A stretch of 27,935 nt of DNA from Proteromonas lacertae (GCA_002245135.1 NGBS01001013.1:1-27935); one strand, 5' to 3'; shown: positions 9,273 to 19,566, counted from the first letter of the stretch. Translations and numbers: made by a program. The notes: generated from the letters alone by a model not told the origin.

Positions 9273-10796
9273 ATGAGTAACATAACAACTATACCACAAA
9301 CTCAAATTCATAATAGTGTTGTTCCAACATTAATACCTGATTATGTTTACATTCCTATTACACCTAATCAAGTAAGAGATGTTGTTCCTTTAAATCAAAC
9401 ATCTGCAACTGATACAATTACATTTGAATTATCACCTGATAGCTGCATGAATCTAGCAAAATCATTTCTTGATTTTGATATACTAATTGATCCTAGAGTA
9501 GTAAGTGCTAACCCAAATGCACCAGGTGCTAATAATTGGACTGTATCAGCTGCAGTAAATGCTGCATTTCCACCTCTTGGTGCTAACATGTCTCATTGTT
9601 TAAGATTAAGAAACACAATGAATATCAATTCAATTAAAGTATACAACAAAACTGGTACAGTATTATGTGATTTAGACAATAGCTATAATGAATATAGAGA
9701 TTTAATGCATGAATTAGTATATCATTACCCAGATGATGTAAAAGGAACGTTTTATTATGATGATAATTTTGATGGATGTCATATAGCAAAAGATAAAGCA
9801 AATGGTCAATATCAAGTAATTGATCAATTATTAATACATTATACTCCTATTAATAGAGCAGTAGCAAGATGTGGTTTAACGCCACAACATTATACTACAA
9901 CACCAAATCCTGCTATAGGACCAAATGCAGGTAATTTATTAATTAGAAGACATTGTCGTTTTCATTTAGGTGATTTATTTAATACAATATTATCATGTAA
10001 AAGTGATATTTATTTCGGTGAAACAATTTATATATCATTAACTTTTGGTGGTATTCAAAATTGGATTATATCTAAACAAAAATTAACTCTTCAAATAAGT
10101 GATGCTGATTTTTCGGGTGAAAGATATGAAGCTGGTTGGGGACAGCAATGTAATATTACATTATATACACCTAAATTATATATTGCATATAATAAAAGCC
10201 CTCAATGTAATGCAAATACAATTAATTATGTTACACATCATGGAATAGATTTTACTGATTTCAATATAGTTCAATTAATTAAGGATAGTATTGCAGGTGA
10301 TCCTGACTTTACTTACAATTTTACAATTAATAGTAGTTTAGGTCCATATGTAAAATATATATTATATCGATGTTATAATAATGCAATATTTAGTAGAGAA
10401 GTTGTACCTTTTAATAATAGAGAAGATAGAGTGAAATGGCAAATAAATGATACACCATGCACACCAGATTATTTATCTATAGGTAAATATGAAACATATG
10501 AAAGAATATATCCTTTAATTAAAGGAACTCTTTATGAAAGATGTCATCAAGAACAAGATTGGTTTAATCTCTTTTTTGATATATTAAATTTTGGAACTGA
10601 TACATTAACTGATATAAAACAAAGAGCTGGCAGAGATTTAAGTAAAGATTTAAAAATTACCTTTGAAGCAAGATGTTTTAGATTTAATACAAATAATTTA
10701 AATCCTCCAAATCTTGCAACATATCATCACAAGTTCTACATTATAACAGGTAAGATGTTAATCATCTCAGCTAGAGGTGTAGAGAAGGTGATTTAA
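9273..10796 (+). CDS. Major capsid protein of the element, double-jelly-roll type (507 aa)
   Basis: Length, position between the penton-like and ATPase genes, and beta-rich composition fit the double-jelly-roll major capsid proteins of Polintons, adintoviruses and related viruses. The N-terminal segment has TDTITFELSPDSCMNLAKSF, a strand-helix pattern common at the start of the first jelly roll. The middle contains FHLGDLFNTILSCKSDIYFG (about residues 230-249), resembling the Asp-Leu-Phe motif of these capsids, and the C-terminus has a strand-rich stretch ending in KFYIITGKMLIISARGVEKVI. The frame is intact over its whole length. No experimental or database check was possible. Confidence 0.78.
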   Translation: MSNITTIPQTQIHNSVVPTLIPDYVYIPITPNQVRDVVPLNQTSATDTITFELSPDSCMNLAKSFLDFDILIDPRVVSANPNAPGANNWTVSAAVNAAFPPLGANMSHCLRLRNTMNINSIKVYNKTGTVLCDLDNSYNEYRDLMHELVYHYPDDVKGTFYYDDNFDGCHIAKDKANGQYQVIDQLLIHYTPINRAVARCGLTPQHYTTTPNPAIGPNAGNLLIRRHCRFHLGDLFNTILSCKSDIYFGETIYISLTFGGIQNWIISKQKLTLQISDADFSGERYEAGWGQQCNITLYTPKLYIAYNKSPQCNANTINYVTHHGIDFTDFNIVQLIKDSIAGDPDFTYNFTINSSLGPYVKYILYRCYNNAIFSREVVPFNNREDRVKWQINDTPCTPDYLSIGKYETYERIYPLIKGTLYERCHQEQDWFNLFFDILNFGTDTLTDIKQRAGRDLSKDLKITFEARCFRFNTNNLNPPNLATYHHKFYIITGKMLIISARGVEKVI

Positions 10797-10849
10797 AAAT
10801 TATGATTTTAATCACAATTTAATATTTCTATTACTATTATTATTTTATT

Positions 10850-11611
10850 ATGTTTAAGTTTGAAAAAATAAATAACATAAGAGTTGAACCTGTAGATGGT
10901 GGTGAAAAATTTAATCCTAAGAAGATAGTTGGTTATGATTATTTCAATGAGCCATTTTGTAACATTTTTATAGTTGCACGTAAAAATAGTGGTAAGACTA
11001 CTCTCATCTATAATATATTAAGACATGTTTTGGATCCAAGATATAAAGAAAAACAACATGTTCACTTCTTTGTGGGAACTATCAAACAAGACAAGTTATA
11101 TGATTCAATCAAAGAATTACTCGATTATCACGAAATTGATTATGATGAAAATGATTCACTCATTGATCCAGAGTCAGGTGAGAATGTGGTAGAGAGAATG
11201 ATGAAAGAAATAAATGATGTTGATAAAGATAATTATTCTTATGCTGAGCATATTATGATCTTTGATGATCTTAGTTTAGAATTAAAAACATCAACAATAA
11301 TACCTGTAATGATGAAAGAAAATAGACATTTAAAATCAAAAATTATTATTAGTAGTCAATATATAACAGATATAGTACCAGCAGCTAGATCACAAGTTGA
11401 TTATTGTCTTACATTTTATGGGTTAAGTAATAGAAATCTATTTGATTTATACAACTCATTAAATATATGGATCCCTGAGTATGAAACATTTAAAAAATTA
11501 TATCTTGCAGTCACTAAACCACAATTCAATTTTTTATATATTGATAATGTTAAAAAAGTCTTTAGAGCAAATTTTAATATTATGATTGAAGACCATTCTG
11601 AAGTTTCTTAA
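10850..11611 (+). CDS. FtsK/HerA (A32)-type genome-packaging ATPase of the element (253 aa)
   Basis: Walker A is seen as ARKNSGKTTLIYNIL at about residues 43-57, with the GKTT core. Walker B is HIMIFDDLSLE near residue 140, with two aspartates. A following KIIISSQYITDI holds the polar Ser-Gln sensor typical of the A32 clade. These ATPases pump genomic DNA into the capsid. Length is usual for the family (about 230-280 aa). The gene follows the major capsid gene by 53 bases on the same strand, as in other members of the group. Confidence 0.9.
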   Translation: MFKFEKINNIRVEPVDGGEKFNPKKIVGYDYFNEPFCNIFIVARKNSGKTTLIYNILRHVLDPRYKEKQHVHFFVGTIKQDKLYDSIKELLDYHEIDYDENDSLIDPESGENVVERMMKEINDVDKDNYSYAEHIMIFDDLSLELKTSTIIPVMMKENRHLKSKIIISSQYITDIVPAARSQVDYCLTFYGLSNRNLFDLYNSLNIWIPEYETFKKLYLAVTKPQFNFLYIDNVKKVFRANFNIMIEDHSEVS

Positions 11612-11654
11612 ATAATATTTTTATAAATATATATATATTCATTAATAAAAAATA

Positions 11655-12326
11655 ATGTTTATTGGGGATAGAAATAAAGTTGATGTATTAGATGAAGATA
11701 AATTAATAGATGATATTACAAATAATATTACAGATAAATTAGATGAAGTGAAAGATCAAATTCTAACAGTATGTAATACAATAAATAGCGTAGTAAATAA
11801 TATACCTCGTACTATAATACCAAGACCTTATTGTTTGCATAAACAACATACATTTTATTCTATGAAAAGAAAATATTTAGTTAATGGATCACCTGTATGG
11901 GATACTAAAATTACTAAAATACCAATCAAAATAGAGATGTTTGAGCATTTTATGAAGATTAAATTATATGATGGTTTTACATGTAATTCTGGTAGCTATG
12001 TAGGTCATCAATTATATTTAGATGAAGGTGATATCATCAAAGCAGAACCTGGTAGAGATGAATATTTACGAGGTTATTATAATATACTACTAGGATTATA
12101 CTCTAATAAATTATTCCCCATTAGAGCAACAAATGTTAAAGATACTTATCATACATTAACTAATAGACCTTATTATGAGATAAAACATTCATTAGTTAAT
12201 AATAATAATAATCAACCTACATTATGTATTGTAGCTGATCAATACCCTAATCAAGAATATCTTGCAATACCAAGACAGATATTCTTCACAGATTATATGA
12301 ACACAGGTATTACAGAATTTTTTTAA
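11655..12326 (+). CDS. Element protein, MFIGDRN family copy 1 (223 aa)
   Basis: The protein begins MFIGDRNKVDVLDEDKL, has a coiled-coil-like Asp/Asn/Ile/Leu repeat to about residue 55, then a beta-rich part with IPIKIEMFEHFMKIKLYDG (about 95-113) and ends in FTDYMNTGITEFF. The next gene has the same start motif, coiled coil and strand pattern, so the two are paralogues made by tandem duplication. A short N-terminal coiled coil followed by a beta-rich head recalls trimeric spike or fibre proteins, but this is inference. It follows the ATPase by 43 bases on the same strand. Confidence 0.65.
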   Translation: MFIGDRNKVDVLDEDKLIDDITNNITDKLDEVKDQILTVCNTINSVVNNIPRTIIPRPYCLHKQHTFYSMKRKYLVNGSPVWDTKITKIPIKIEMFEHFMKIKLYDGFTCNSGSYVGHQLYLDEGDIIKAEPGRDEYLRGYYNILLGLYSNKLFPIRATNVKDTYHTLTNRPYYEIKHSLVNNNNNQPTLCIVADQYPNQEYLAIPRQIFFTDYMNTGITEFF

Positions 12327-12415
12327 ATCATTATTATTACAATTTAGTATCATTTTAAAATTTCTTGATGAATTTAATAAATTATTATTTTATATTTTTT
12401 ATAATATATAAAATT

Positions 12416-13300
12416 ATGTTTATTGGTGATAGAAATAATAATACATCAGATATTGATACAAAAGAGATTGCAAGTGAGATATCAAAAAATGTTAGTGTTA
12501 ATATAGATATTCAAACATTATCAGATTCCATATCACAAAAGATTCAAATACCAACACCTAATATAACTGTAGATAGTAATAGTATATCAACCTATATAAA
12601 TAAGCCAATAAATGATAATACTGATACTAAAACAAAAGCAATAAAAGATGAAGTAGATCAAATTTATAATGAAGTAGATACAATAAGAAATATTGGTAGA
12701 GTTGTAGGTTGTAATGATTATAATACTGATGAAGAATTATATATGACTCAAGGTTTTGGTAAATATGATTCAATTTATAATCATCTTAAATTAATAAATA
12801 TATATAACCCACAAGCTTATAGTATTCAAAATACTACATGGACTGTAAAAGTTACTAGAACAGATAATACATCATCAATTATAGATCAGATACCTATTAA
12901 AGTTACAATATTCATGAATTCTATAAGAATCAAAATTTATAATACACATCAATTAATTTATAATGATAGATCAGATATAAAACAAATTGATATTTATCTA
13001 GATGATAATCATTTATTATCAAAATTATATAGTAATCAATCTGTATTAACTGATTTTTATAATAAGCTTATTGAAAAATACCCTAATGATGGTAGTAATG
13101 TTATATCATTCCCATTACAAATTTATAATAATGAACAATACCCACCAGAATACATACCAACACATTTTATATTAATAAATGATAATAAACCTAATCTACA
13201 TTTACAAAGTGATAGTATTGAAGGTTATCAAAAACAATGTATATTACCTGGTGTTATTGAAACTATGTATATTGATTACAGTATTATCAATCCTTTATAA
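12416..13300 (+). CDS. Element protein, MFIGDRN family copy 2 (294 aa)
   Basis: I start at 12416 because the next residues (MFIGDRNNNTSDIDTKEIA) match the start of the preceding gene; the frame is open further upstream without a convincing start. An N-terminal region of Ile/Ser/Asn heptad-like repeats (to about residue 105) precedes a beta-rich region with IPIKVTIFMNSIRIKIYN, aligned with the same part of copy 1. It ends in an Ile/Tyr-rich tail. It is the last element gene before the host flank. Divergence from copy 1 is high, so the duplication is old. Confidence 0.65.
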   Translation: MFIGDRNNNTSDIDTKEIASEISKNVSVNIDIQTLSDSISQKIQIPTPNITVDSNSISTYINKPINDNTDTKTKAIKDEVDQIYNEVDTIRNIGRVVGCNDYNTDEELYMTQGFGKYDSIYNHLKLINIYNPQAYSIQNTTWTVKVTRTDNTSSIIDQIPIKVTIFMNSIRIKIYNTHQLIYNDRSDIKQIDIYLDDNHLLSKLYSNQSVLTDFYNKLIEKYPNDGSNVISFPLQIYNNEQYPPEYIPTHFILINDNKPNLHLQSDSIEGYQKQCILPGVIETMYIDYSIINPL

Positions 13301-13327
13301 TATACTATTTATTACATCATCAATATC

Positions 13328-13389
13328 TTTTAGTATAATTTTAGTATATTTTTAGTGAATTATAAACACCTTTTATTAATTTTAGTGAA
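13328..13389. repeat. Four degenerate TTTTAGT repeats
   Basis: TTTTAGTATA lies at 13328-13337 and 13339-13348, and TTTTAGTGAA at 13350-13359 and 13380-13389. The first three are spaced 11 bases apart. Repeats of this kind are often found inside or next to terminal inverted repeats, but the partner end is not in the window. Confidence 0.7.
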
Positions 13390-13449
13390 ATCCCACCATG
13401 TATTATAAAATATTTATCCCATCATCCTTTATATCCCTACCAGTAAAAC

Positions 13450-13509
13450 CAGTAGAACTTAGAATAACATAGCTTGTAGCGACCTGTTCTACCCCTGCCG
13501 TGGCTACTG
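13450..13509. repeat. Short nested inverted repeats
   Basis: CAGTAG at 13450-13455 is complementary to CTACTG at 13504-13509, GTAGAAC (13452-13458) to GTTCTAC (13486-13492), and GTAGC (13476-13480) to GCTAC (13503-13507). They cannot all pair at once. The patch is richer in G and C than its flanks. Confidence 0.5.
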
Positions 13510-13669
13510 TAGAGAAAGACTATAGATCAATATTTTACTATTAATCCATCAGTAATTAATATTTCAAATTTTTTAATTTGTTTCCTCAATATTTTAAACA
13601 TTTTGGATATTTTGGGTATAGGAACACTAAATATCCTGTTTTTTAATATCCTCTATAATATATTAGTAT

Positions 13670-14783
13670 ATGAACGTTCTTTTTTTTCAACCATTTCCAG
13701 ATGATTTTACAGAACAACAAATAACTGATTCAATAATTCGTCCAGGGTTTCAGTTAGCAACTTCTGTCAAGTGTGGAAAGAAGTATTCCTACAATAATTA
13801 TATATTTAAAGTATAAAGTTAAAATGTACATTTTATATAGGTTACTCATTCCTATCCTCCGGAAGGTGTAGTGAGGGAAATGACTCGAATTACATACATA
13901 GGCAACACATTACATAGAAATACAGCATTGCAGAGAGTACATATAGTTCCATTTGCAGATAATTTCTCTCATTCGTCTTCCGCTCCTCCAACAGGTGATG
14001 CTTTATGGAATAGTTATATAAGTAACTTATTTCCAGTAGGAAGACACTTAATGGAAGGTGAAATATTATATAAAGATGATAAAAAGTATTTAGTATTAAA
14101 CTGCACTCCATCTGATGGTGTTATTTCTGAAGAAAGTGAAATAAGAATTGATGGAAATCCAGTAAAAACAATCAACATTATGAGAATCTCAATAAAATCA
14201 AATGTTGGCGTAGAATCTATTAATAGCGAAGATGTAGTTGATTATTTGAGATTTGGTACAAAATTGATATATGAAAATACAATAATATCTATTGCAGATG
14301 TTCACCATATATTTATAGAGAATATTGGTAGATTGTATAATAATAATAATAATAATAATGGCAGTAATGGTATTGGTGGAAGGTTAAGTGGAAATTGTAG
14401 AATAGAGTTTACAGGTCAACAGTTTAATGATGATTATCCTTCTTCAGATGATTTGGTTGCTATTAATTATAGAAATCCGAATAATAGTGCATTAATATAT
14501 CATGTTAGACCAGCATTTAGAGTATATATATATATATATAGTATTGTTGTTGTTTTTCTCATTCTTTTCTTCTTTTTTTTCTTTTCATTTCTTAAATTTT
14601 TTAATATGTTTTTATTCATTATTATGTATATAGAATCAGCATGTAATTATATATTGTCCAAATTGTGGAGCTGTAGTTGCTACTAATCCTTCCAATGAGA
14701 ATCAAAATGTGAATATAATGTGTAGATGTGGAATACCTTTATCAATTCCATATACAAATAGAAATCTACAAATTGGTATATGA

Positions 14784-14821
<38 letters not shown>

Positions 14822-15211
14822 GCTCCACCATTTTTGCGTAATCCTAATGGTCAAAATATAGCAATGTCACCTGAAGATATAATGCGTATGACTTTAGCAC
14901 GATTTGATGGTTTAGAAATGGCATTTAGAAACAGACAAGCACTTGAGAATCATCAACAAAGAAGAAGTCATGGATTAAGTGATAGACAAATTGAATTATT
15001 TCCAGTAAGAAAATTCCAACCAATAGAAAGCAGTGAAAGTGAATTAACACAATGTACTATTTGCTTATGCGATTATGAAGCTGGTGATGATATTCGAACA
15101 CTTCCTTGTTTTCATTATTTCCATGTTTGTTGTATTGATTCGTGGTTGGCTAATCATTCAGAATGTCCTCTTTGTAAAAATGATGTTCGTCATTATGAAA
15201 TGTATGAATAA
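13670..15211 (+). CDS. RING-H2 finger protein, probable E3 ubiquitin ligase (450 aa, 4 exons)
   Basis: Exons are 13670-13810, 13841-14521, 14634-14775 and 14823-15211; introns of 30, 112 and 47 nt all start GTAT and end TAG, and phases agree throughout, giving 450 residues. The C-terminus has a complete RING-H2 finger (residues about 399-439): CTIC, then PCFHYFH with C-x-H-x2-H spacing, and CPLC. Such fingers bind E2 enzymes and promote ubiquitin transfer. Upstream, residues about 281-303 hold a CPNCG...CRCG pair that could form a second zinc site. The first 275 residues contain an Asn run and no recognised domain. No membrane segment survives once intron 2 is removed. This is the first host gene beside the virus-like element. 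Confidence 0.85.
14781..14820. repeat. (ATT)n microsatellite in RING-gene intron 3
   Basis: About 13 ATT units fill almost the whole 47-nt intron between 14776 and 14822. The plus-strand frame that reads polyleucine here is intronic. Confidence 0.85.
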
Positions 15212-15331
15212 TTGAATTTTATATAGTTATTAAATATTTATTTTTCTATACTGTTTTTAAATGTAGTGTGTTAATCGTTAATAAACAGAGTAAAAGGAAA
15301 TAATATAATAAACTAAAGAAAAATTGTAAAT

Positions 15332-17196
15332 CTATTTAAACAATTTCGCATTTAAACTATCAATAGCTACTTTCCATCTGTTCGCATTACCATCACAATC
15401 TGTATAATGGTATTTACGATGTGTCTATAGAAATATTAGATATATATATCAAAATACAGTAATTAAATCAAAATGACTTTGAATTTCTCAATTCAACAAT
15501 TAATGGAGAAGTCCATTGTATTTCTTTTGTTATTTTATTCAACTGTATATCAATCACTAACAATCTTGGCTTATCAGTAAGGATAAGTTGTCTTTTTACT
15601 GTTAAAAATGTCTTTTTCTTCCATATTGGAGCAGTTAAGATTATCTCTTCACCATCCATCAGAAAACTCTCCCAAAACTCTTTATCATATACTTTCATAT
15701 TGGGTTCAATATTCTCTATTCTCATTGATGGAGTAACTAAGTCATCTGGTGGAGATCTTGCTGTTGATTCAGCAGAGTTACTTTCTGAAATACTGGAGAC
15801 TATATTGTGTGTTAAATCTAATTGTTTAATCATTACTGGTTCAGCATCTTCATCAAGAATAAAATCATTATTTAACATATCAATTGAATCCTATAAAATA
15901 TATATAATTTAAAATACTTTTGAAAGGGAAGGTAATAGGATTTTATTTGGAATATATGGTGGTTTTGATGATATTACATTCTCATAATCAAATTCATCTA
16001 ATAAAGGATGATCTTTCAAAGCATTATAATCATTCTCAGATCCTTCAATACCAGCACCTAATCGTTTATGTGGATCTTGGTTTAATAATTTGGTTATTAA
16101 ATCTTGGATTTCTTCAGGAATATCTTCAGTGAATATGCTTGGATCTGATGAATCAAATTTTAATATTTCATCATATATAATAAATTGACTATTTATTTAT
16201 TTATATAATAATAATAATTATTATATATATATATATATATACTCTTTATTTGGTTTAAATATTGTTTTACCATAATATAGTTCATACAATATGCAACCTA
16301 ATGACCATAAATCACAAGCTGGACCTAGTGGCTCATTTCTCAATACTTCAGGAGATACATAAAGCGCTGTACCACAGAAATCACATGATTGTTCACGATA
16401 ACTAATTGCTTTTTGATTGATTAAAGCAGTACCAAAATCAGATAAACGAATATGTCCATCTGTTCCGATTAATATATTCTCTGGCTTTAGATCTCTGTGT
16501 ACACAATCTACTTCATTGTGTAGGTAATCTAATGCTAATATTAACTCTGCGATGTAAAAACGGATTACTGGTATAGATAGAGGAGATGAGTTGTTTCTAA
16601 TTAATTATTATAATATTTAATAATATTATATACTTTATTACTCCACTTAAATCACCTCTTCTACATAGATCCATTACCATATATAAGTTATCTTTGTCTT
16701 GAAATGAATAATGTAAACGAATAATTAAAGGATGGTTAGAATGACATAGCACTTCTCTTTCAACCATGGCATAACGAGTTTTATCTTGCTATTATTATGT
16801 AGAACTCTTAATTATACCTTTTTTAGGAATGCCTTATCCATTATCTTAACTGCATATTCATTACCTGTTCTTTTATGTAATGCAATTTTAACCTAATGAT
16901 AATACTATAAATAATACTGAAGCATAAGATCCTTCCCCTATTGTACCTCCAAATATAAAATCTTTCCTACTAACTGAATGTGTTACTGTACGAGCTTCTT
17001 TAAAAATTAATGGAGGCTTTAAAGGTTCTAAAGAATCATTATATCTGAAATCATACCTGTATTTTCTGCCAGCTTAGTTTAGTAATATGTAAGAAATAAT
17101 AACTATGATATTAAATGAACAAATATCAATCTATTTAACTCTATAAAACACTAACTGTCTTAAAAAATAATAAAAAAGATACCGTTTCATTCTCAT
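15332..17196 (-). CDS. PDK1-like AGC protein kinase with C-terminal PH domain (8 exons, one frame offset)
   Basis: Exons run 17196-17183, 17056-16918, 16892-16818, 16788-16634, 16596-16243, 16188-15918, 15890-15458 and 15424-15332; introns are 126, 25, 29, 37, 54, 27 and 33 nt. The kinase domain shows the glycine loop GEGSYAS, the lysine in YAVKIMDK, HRDLKPEN, SDFGTA (as in PDK1) and VSPEVL. After it comes a PDK1-type PH domain with FWESFLMDGEEIILTAP, KRQLILTDKPRLLVIDI and DGNANRWKVAI. PDK1 phosphorylates the activation loop of other AGC kinases at membranes rich in PIP3. One base too many in the T4 run at 15470-15473 (minus-strand reading) shifts the frame inside the PH domain; without it, the last strand and tail continue normally. 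This may be an assembly error. The tiny first exon is tentative. Confidence 0.82.
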
Positions 17197-17284
17197 TTTT
17201 TTCAACTCAAATTTAACCACAATAAAACAACAAAATTATAATAAATAGTATTATAAATGAAATTAAAATGCTATATTACTAATA

Positions 17285-18947
17285 TTACATACTCCTTTCA
17301 CTAACTATTGGAGATTTTGGAGTTTTAAGAACTGTATTCAAAGGATCATGTCTTTTCTTTTTCTTTGATTCTTTACTAACACAATGAACTGCGTTCAAAA
17401 AGGTAGAACACATACTATGGCTTACAATTTTGAACTTCATACTCTCTCGTTTTATTGATCCAACAATACTTATTATATTCTCCGTCTTTCCTTGAATTGT
17501 ATTATTGTAAACCTCATCGATTTCTCTCATGTCTCCAGTACGTTGATGAAATGGAAAAGTTGCATTACATCTTGTATTTGGATTATATAATATTACCATA
17601 ACTCCTGTCATTAAGAAATAGGATAAAAATGATATGAAATAATAAACAGAATATCTTTCATCTTCTTCTACAATATCAGCAATTATAGTCACAACTATTC
17701 AGTAATAATAATAATAATAATATACAGAAATATATGATGAAATATATGATGCTAATTAAATTAAACTTCATATAAAAATGCAACTTTCTGGTTGAGTTTG
17801 AATATGTATAATACATCGTTCCTGATCCCCATAAAAACACTATTCCTCTTATTACTATTATCATTACACCTGGTACATCCGTAAATAATGTATTTTGAAA
17901 ATAATCAGGAATATTATATTCTAACAAGAATAAATAATTAAAATATAATAAAAAAATACCTTTATATATAACAAATATGATTTGTAATTCTAATATTACG
18001 GTATAAAAAAAAGCTACAAACATTCTCGTCTATTTAAAAATAGTTGTTATACAGTGAAATATACTGATTTTGATAATTTTCTTTTTGTTATCGTCCAACC
18101 ATTTGCGATTAACAACAACAACAGAAACAACAACATTTCAGATAATGTAAAGAGAGTTTTAAATATATATCTAAATACGCTTATTCTATAAACATTAAAC
18201 AGTAGATTATTAACAATACATTCTACCTTCTTCACTATAATAAGTATAGTAAATTGTAAAAAATGCCAAACCACAAATGTTACTAAACATTGATCCATTC
18301 AATATTTTCACTGTCAAATGATTCTTATCTAATACTTTTAAATTATATTGAATATTTACCAACCAACAATATACGAATACATTCATCAAAAAGAATAATA
18401 TTCCAGCAACAAACATACTTTGCTCATCATAACTTATAAATACTCCAGTTTCGTTATTTCCATTTTTTATTTCTAATTTAAGGACTGTATCAATATTACC
18501 TTGACAATTATAACCACTACCATCATTACATGATAGATCACATGACGCAATACAAATATAATAACACAGATCTTTAACTTTAGTGTTTGGAAATGTCATA
18601 TTAAAATTGAACACTTTTCGTTGTGTATAATCTATTGATTTTAATACTTTTTCTTTGCATGGTACAGCTGAATTTAGTATATATTCATCAGATATAGAAG
18701 TAGAGTAGTAAAGTATCATGGGACTTATAGACTCTGATAATACTGAAAACATCATCCCACTATGTAATATATTTTTTATAATATACGAAATAGACGGATT
18801 GTATTGCGGATCAGTTGGAAAGCAGAATCGAGATAATATCATCCAAGAATCACTTGTGTGTATATATTTACTTATGATAGTTGAATCTACAGTTTCAAGA
18901 AATATCAGTAATGCTAGAATAATGAAATACATTTTAAAAAACAACAT
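17285..18947 (-). CDS. GPR180/TMEM145-like seven-helix GOST protein (507 aa, 5 exons)
   Basis: Exons are 18947-18220, 18185-18065, 18029-17960, 17920-17726 and 17694-17285, with introns of 34, 35, 39 and 31 nt and consistent phases. A signal peptide (residues 1-22) precedes a lumenal domain with DSWMILSRFCFP near residue 33, close to the TxxWxxLxRFCF pattern of GPR180/TMEM145, and a cysteine-rich part (CYYICIASCDLSC). Seven hydrophobic helices follow from about residue 168, including SEMLLFLLLLLIANGWTIT, typical of this family. The tail is Lys/Ser-rich. GOST proteins act in the secretory pathway and signalling; the ligand here is unknown. Family match is from memory of the motif. Confidence 0.72.
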
Positions 18948-19277
18948 TCGAAACGGTAAGTATTTTTGTATTGTTTATTTCAAAACTAAACAACATTATA
19001 AAATTCTATTGATAATTCTTTCTTTTCTTCTTCTGAAATTCCATCAGACTTTATCATCCCAATACTTCTTTGTTTTCTCTCATTTATCTCTATTCATCTA
19101 TTTCATAATAAAATTTTCTTCCACAATGGTCTTTATTCTATTAATCTTTCCATTAACACTTCTAATTCATTTTTTACTCATCACAGTATCTATATGAAAT
19201 AGAATACAGTATTATATTATATTTAAAATATACTTCAAATATTTGATAATTAATCAATAACAAATTTATATAGATTT
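18948..19277. other. AT-rich intergenic spacer
   Basis: About 330 bases lie between the receptor gene's start and the LRR fragment. I see no conserved frame on either strand, no RNA gene and no repeat beyond T-rich and A-rich runs. The first part presumably contains the receptor promoter. Confidence 0.5.
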
Positions 19278-19475
19278 TTACATACATTTTCTATGATGAA
19301 TTGATATATACTCAACATTTTCATATAAAGAATCATCTAATTCTTTTAATCCTTTATTGCTAATTTGATTATTGGATAAAATAAACGTCTTTAAATCAAT
19401 CTTAATGATTACCTTAAGCAAATTGCTTTTAGTCCATTCAGAAATATGTTCATTACATGTAATGAATACAATCAT
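19278..19475 (-). pseudogene. Leucine-rich repeat fragment (about 65 codons)
   Basis: The frame contains FILSNNQISNKGLKELDDSL, which matches one ribonuclease-inhibitor-type leucine-rich repeat (LxLSxNxIxxxGxxxL). Only about one clear repeat is present. The ends do not connect to further LRR coding sequence that I can see, so this is probably a remnant or a single exon of a very small gene. It lies between the receptor and ALG3 genes on the same strand. Confidence 0.4.
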
Positions 19476-19566
19476 GAAAATATATTATTTCAAATATAAA
19501 ACACAATTAAATGAACAAATCAATTTTCAAACATCAATAAAATAATAACGTTGTAATATTAATATT

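Larger units (their letters stand above)
1..13500. mobile_element. Right-hand part of a Polinton/Maverick-adintovirus-like element, nearly whole in this window
   Basis: This is a block of about twelve closely packed, intronless genes on both strands, unlike the intron-rich host genes to the right. Hallmarks seen are an adenain-type protease, a packaging ATPase with Walker motifs, a candidate double-jelly-roll major capsid protein and a penton-like minor capsid protein, plus an arginine-rich core-like protein. Known members of the family also carry protein-primed polymerase B and often a retrovirus-like integrase; neither is visible, so they would lie left of base 1 if present. The right end lies somewhere in 13.3-13.67 kb and is not fixed, because the left terminal repeat is not in view. 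The element looks nearly whole, with none to about one break, which suggests a young or constrained copy. A virophage or Polinton-like virus is the main alternative name. Confidence 0.85.
13301..13669. other. Spacer holding the element's right boundary
   Basis: No gene is seen. The left part (13328-13389) has four TTTTAGT[A/G] repeats. The centre (13425-13515) is less AT-rich than its surroundings and holds inverted repeats. The right part is AT-rich upstream sequence of the RING gene. The element/host junction must lie here, because the next gene has host-type introns. Confidence 0.6.

Noticed and set aside
13441-13515. Possible tRNA or small structured RNA in the GC-richer patch
   Set aside because: No A-box or B-box (GGTTCGAxTCC-like) was found and the stems are short and mutually exclusive, so I list only the inverted repeats.
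18718-19197. Plus-strand frame of 159 codons
   Set aside because: Its first half is antisense to the receptor's signal-peptide exon, and the second half is low-complexity Phe/Leu/Ile sequence with no family resemblance.
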